Shown here: positions 15,046 to 17,190 of the stretch, in pieces | How the letters are laid out: each line of letters opens with the position of its first letter | How positions within the stretch are numbered: position 1 is the first letter of the stretch | Assembly (NCBI GenBank): GCA_028875175.1 | Contig: JAPPFO010000264.1 | Location: 1-17,190, forward strand | DNA length: 17,190 bases | Direction of reading: 5' to 3' | Source of the DNA: Chloroflexota bacterium | Lineage (GTDB): Bacteria > Chloroflexota > UBA11872 | Made by a program: the position numbers and the translations under genes | The notes under the pieces: generated by a model | Databases searched by the model: none | Told to the model about the DNA's origin: nothing | What the model saw: only the letters and a program-made list of their open reading frames with translations

Positions 15046-16605
15046 ATGGACATCCGGCGCCTCAACCTCCCCGACCGCTTCCTTCCCAACCGCGTCCTGA
15101 CCCATCAAAAGCTCCCGCGCGGCGAACCGATGACGCTGGCCAACCTGGAAGGCGCGGGCTGCATCCGCCGCCTCTTCGTGACCACCGTCCGGCGACCATC
15201 GCCCGGCAACCAGCGCCAGACCCTGATCCGGATGTACTGGGACGGCGCCGACACGCCCGCCGTGGAAGCGCCCCTCGGTGACTTCTTCGGCCAGCTGCAC
15301 GGTCTCCCGCCCTACCCGCTCAACTCCCGCTACCTGATCTCGCAGTCCCATTCCGGCTATACGGCCACGTTTGCCATGCCCTTTGCCCGCGGCGCGCGGA
15401 TAGAGGCCGAGGCGGGTCCGGATGTCGACCCGCCCCGCATCATCCTCTTCGTCGATTGGCATGCCTACCCTGATGGATCGCTGGAGGAGCCGCTGCGCTT
15501 TCACGCACAGTTCCGACGCGAAAACCCGTGCCAGGCGTTTGGCCGCAACTATCTCCTGCTGGATACCGTCGGCCGCGGCCACTTCCTCGGCTTCAACTAC
15601 GGCGTGGCCGTGCGCGACGAACGCGCCCGCTGGTCGCACGCCGGCGCCGAGAACATCTACATCTCCAACAACATCGGCGCGCCCGAAGGCACCTTCGCCT
15701 ACCTGCGCGGCGGCGGCGGCGAGGACACCTTCGGCGCCTCCTACGGCGGGGTGCTGCACCAATCCTCCTCGCACTTGGACCAGGGCGTGCCCTACTACGC
15801 TCAGGAAGACCTTGGCCCCGCCTTTGCCCGGCACACCCTGGCCGCCTACCGCTTCTTCGCGTTCGACGCCGTTCCGTTCAACCACTCCATCCACGTTCGT
15901 TTCGGCTCCATGGCCAACGACATCTGCAGCACCGCCTACTGGTACCAGGAACCTCCCCACCGTCCCTTCTTCCAGATGCCAGGCTGGAGTCAACTACTCA
16001 AGGGCGCCCAACTCCCATTCGCCGCCACGGGAGCGCCCTCACCCGAGCCGCGCTGGCAAGTGCTTGGCCCCTTCCACCCCAACTCCCTCGCGGCGCTGCA
16101 CGCTGCTGCCAACCAGGGCGATTCCGCCACAATCGTCCGGGACACGGGCTACGCAAGTGATTCACCCTGGCGTCACGAAGACCGGCACGTGGCCCGGTGG
16201 ACTTCCGCTGAGGACATTCACGGATTCGTTGACTTCGGTTTGGCCTTCCGCCCGTCGGATCGCGGCAATTCCGTCACGTGGCCCGCCGTGGCCCTGGCGC
16301 AGTCCTGGTTGCACGTTGATGCCGACACCACCGCGACCCTGCACCTCGGGTGGGCGCACGAGCTCCGGCTGCGGCTTGGCGACGAACCCTGGCAGTCAGC
16401 CGGGACGCACGCCTACTTTCGCAACCGAACGCATCCCGTACATTTGCGCGCCGGCTGGAATCGTCTACAAGTCACGCTCAACAGCCCGGAGGCGGGCATT
16501 GAAGGAAGCACATGGGGCGCGTGGACCTTCGGGCTGCGCGCGGTTGATGCCGCTGGACGTGAGATCGAGCCGCAGATCGAGCCGGACGGCTCGGCGCGCT
16601 CCTGA
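15046..16605 (+). CDS. DUF2961-family protein, putative glycoside hydrolase GH172
   Basis: The 519-residue protein starts at the ATG at 15046 (MDIRRLNLPD); the frame extends to 14908, but the added residues are Arg-rich and unlike the family. DUF2961 hallmarks are visible: EGAGCIRRLFVTT (35-47), RMYWDGADTPAVEAPLGDFF (62-81), YTATFAMPFARGARIE (105-120), then a second jelly-roll half with AGAENIYIS and RGGGGEDTFGASYGG (221-235). In characterised GH172 enzymes, which act on fructofuranosyl or arabinofuranosyl linkages, two glutamates near these two segments are catalytic. By position E202 and E226 are the candidates here, but this is inferred, not aligned. A C-terminal beta-sandwich of about 130 residues follows (HLGWAHELRLRLGDEPW). 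There is no signal peptide, so it probably acts inside the cell on imported oligosaccharides. It is preceded by the isomerase gene on the same strand. Confidence 0.88.
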   Translation: MDIRRLNLPDRFLPNRVLTHQKLPRGEPMTLANLEGAGCIRRLFVTTVRRPSPGNQRQTLIRMYWDGADTPAVEAPLGDFFGQLHGLPPYPLNSRYLISQSHSGYTATFAMPFARGARIEAEAGPDVDPPRIILFVDWHAYPDGSLEEPLRFHAQFRRENPCQAFGRNYLLLDTVGRGHFLGFNYGVAVRDERARWSHAGAENIYISNNIGAPEGTFAYLRGGGGEDTFGASYGGVLHQSSSHLDQGVPYYAQEDLGPAFARHTLAAYRFFAFDAVPFNHSIHVRFGSMANDICSTAYWYQEPPHRPFFQMPGWSQLLKGAQLPFAATGAPSPEPRWQVLGPFHPNSLAALHAAANQGDSATIVRDTGYASDSPWRHEDRHVARWTSAEDIHGFVDFGLAFRPSDRGNSVTWPAVALAQSWLHVDADTTATLHLGWAHELRLRLGDEPWQSAGTHAYFRNRTHPVHLRAGWNRLQVTLNSPEAGIEGSTWGAWTFGLRAVDAAGREIEPQIEPDGSARS

Positions 16606-16679
16606 CCGCGCTCCCGTTTGGTCTCTGCCAATCCGCGCGGGATCGCGTCTCAGCCCAGCTTCTTGGCTGGCAGACCTGG

Positions 16680-16753
16680 TCGGGGAGGCGAGATTTGAAC
16701 TCGCGACCTCGGCGTCCCAAACGCCGCGCGCTGCCAGGCTGCGCCACTCCCCG
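16680..16753 (-). tRNA. tRNA-Pro (anticodon UGG)
   Basis: On the minus strand CGGGGAG (16753-16747) pairs with CTCCCCG (16687-16681), and the discriminator base is at 16680. The D-arm region is TGGCGCAGCCTGGCAGCGC. The anticodon stem CGGCG/CGCCG encloses the loop TTTGGGA, giving UGG, which reads CCA. The T-arm has AGTTCAAATCT in a GCGAG/CTCGC stem. CCA is not encoded. It converges with the GH172 gene, 74 bases from that gene's stop. Confidence 0.96.
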
Positions 16754-16794
16754 TAGACGCCCATCGTATCGCCATCGGGGAGGAATTGAGCCAG

Positions 16795-16811
16795 GGACCT
16801 GGCGCCAGTCC
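16795..16811. other. Imperfect palindrome between the right-edge gene and tRNA-Pro
   Basis: GGACCTGGCGCCAGTCC is a near-perfect inverted repeat with one unpaired base and the core TGGCGCCA. It lies about 41 bases upstream of tRNA-Pro and about 57 bases after the stop of the right-edge gene. No T-tract follows on either strand, so it is not a standard intrinsic terminator. It may act as a transcript-end hairpin or a binding site, or have no role. Confidence 0.3.
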
Positions 16812-16867
16812 GGGAATCGAGCACCGCGCGCCCCGAATACGCAGACGCTGCCCCGCCGTCGCGCGTC

Positions 16868-17190
16868 CTAGCCTGCTGGCGCGTCGGGATCTGACGGAAC
16901 GCCCGGAACCTTCGTCGCGCCCCAGCGCGCCGCCTCTTCCTGGTTGTCGTCCACCCACCTATTGAACACCACGGGAAACCGCGCCCGGGCTTCGTCAATC
17001 CCCAGCACAAACCGATTTGGCCAAGCTTGGTAATTGGACCGAAACGACCCAGTCCTGGTCTCCCCGTCGGCATATTCAATGATGCGCGTAATCTCGGCCT
17101 GTACGCCTTCCTTGGCGTATTCCACCTGCTCCTCGAATTCCGGCTCTTCCTCGGAGTTGACAATGCCCTCGTCCGGCGGCGGGTCTTCCC
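16868..17190 (-). CDS. C-terminal part of a protein with a VanW/G5-like tail (N-terminus off window)
   Basis: The frame is open from the right window edge (first full codon at 17188) to a TAG at 16868, about 107 codons. It begins with a Pro/Glu-rich stretch (DPPPDEGIVNSEEEPEFEEQ). Then comes EITRIIEYADGETRTGSFRS with NYQAWPNRFVLG, a pattern like the G5-type ending of VanW-family and other cell-envelope proteins, where a Tyr-Asp-Gly strand pair is followed by 'Y..WP..F.vG'. The tail (ARARFPVVFNRWVDDNQEEAA) is not diagnostic. A GTG at 17125 could be read as a start, but the upstream frame continues with good coding texture, so this is the end of a longer gene. The family call is tentative. The stop lies 115 bases before the tRNA-Pro gene on the same strand. 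Confidence 0.55.
   Translation of the reverse strand, partial: EDPPPDEGIVNSEEEPEFEEQVEYAKEGVQAEITRIIEYADGETRTGSFRSNYQAWPNRFVLGIDEARARFPVVFNRWVDDNQEEAARWGATKVPGVPSDPDAPAG

Noticed and set aside
14884..15993. Long minus-strand open frame of 369 codons
   Set aside because: It is antisense to the GH172 gene, which has clear family motifs. Its Gly/Val/Ala-rich composition is typical of the reverse frame of GC-rich coding DNA.
16654..16672. Hairpin CCAGC...GCTGG after tRNA-Pro as an intrinsic terminator
   Set aside because: The stem is only five base pairs and no T-tract follows on either strand.
1..17190. CRISPR array, insertion sequence, prophage, toxin-antitoxin or defence system
   Set aside because: I found no spaced direct repeats, transposase or integrase motifs, terminal inverted repeats, or known defence domains in any frame I read.

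Overview
The window is GC-rich bacterial DNA, mostly ordinary chromosomal genes with one block of decayed genes. Several traits suggest Chloroflexota, perhaps a marine or sponge-associated lineage. The VWA protein has Val/Glu-rich linkers of the 'VVEKVV / VEKVVEV' kind, common in secreted Chloroflexota proteins. The rest is a mix of medium-chain dehydrogenases, a phytanoyl-CoA dioxygenase-like enzyme, a DUF2961/GH172 protein, a sulfatase remnant and a TIM-barrel sugar isomerase. This taxonomic call is an inference; no marker gene is present.

Layout. 1-2572 (minus): an ECF sigma factor followed, with an 11-bp overlap, by a membrane-anchored VWA protein that runs off the left edge. 2749-4947 (minus): two adjacent medium-chain dehydrogenase/reductase genes, one zinc-type and one without zinc ligands, 27 bp apart. 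4948-5629: no intact gene, but possible traces of a decayed one. 5630-8815 (minus): a large lipoprotein zinc protease of family M16. 8816-11608: a gene graveyard holding a GntR/FCD regulator with two nonsense codons and a frameshift, a sulfatase fragment lacking both ends, and the C-terminal part of a D-2-hydroxyacid dehydrogenase with two frameshifts. 11609-11681: tRNA-Gly(UCC). 11915-12772 (plus): a class I methyltransferase. 12788-13902 (minus): a PhyH-type dioxygenase and, overlapping its start, a small unknown gene whose 5' end is put out of frame by a perfect 7-bp tandem duplication. 14004-16605 (plus): a sugar isomerase/epimerase-like TIM barrel and a DUF2961/GH172 protein. 16680-16753: tRNA-Pro(UGG). 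16868-17190 (minus): the C-terminal part of a protein with a VanW/G5-like tail.

How the genes fit together. The ECF/VWA pair looks like a self-contained envelope-sensing regulatory unit. The isomerase, GH172 protein, PhyH enzyme, dehydrogenases and the three pseudogenes all belong to families used for sugars, sugar acids and sulfated glycans. A plausible reading is a lineage built for glycan catabolism that is losing part of that capacity in the 9.2-11.5 kb block. I found no CRISPR array, phage, insertion sequence or clearly new defence-like system. The most unusual points are the 7-bp duplication frameshift, the clustered gene decay and the ECF/VWA pair.
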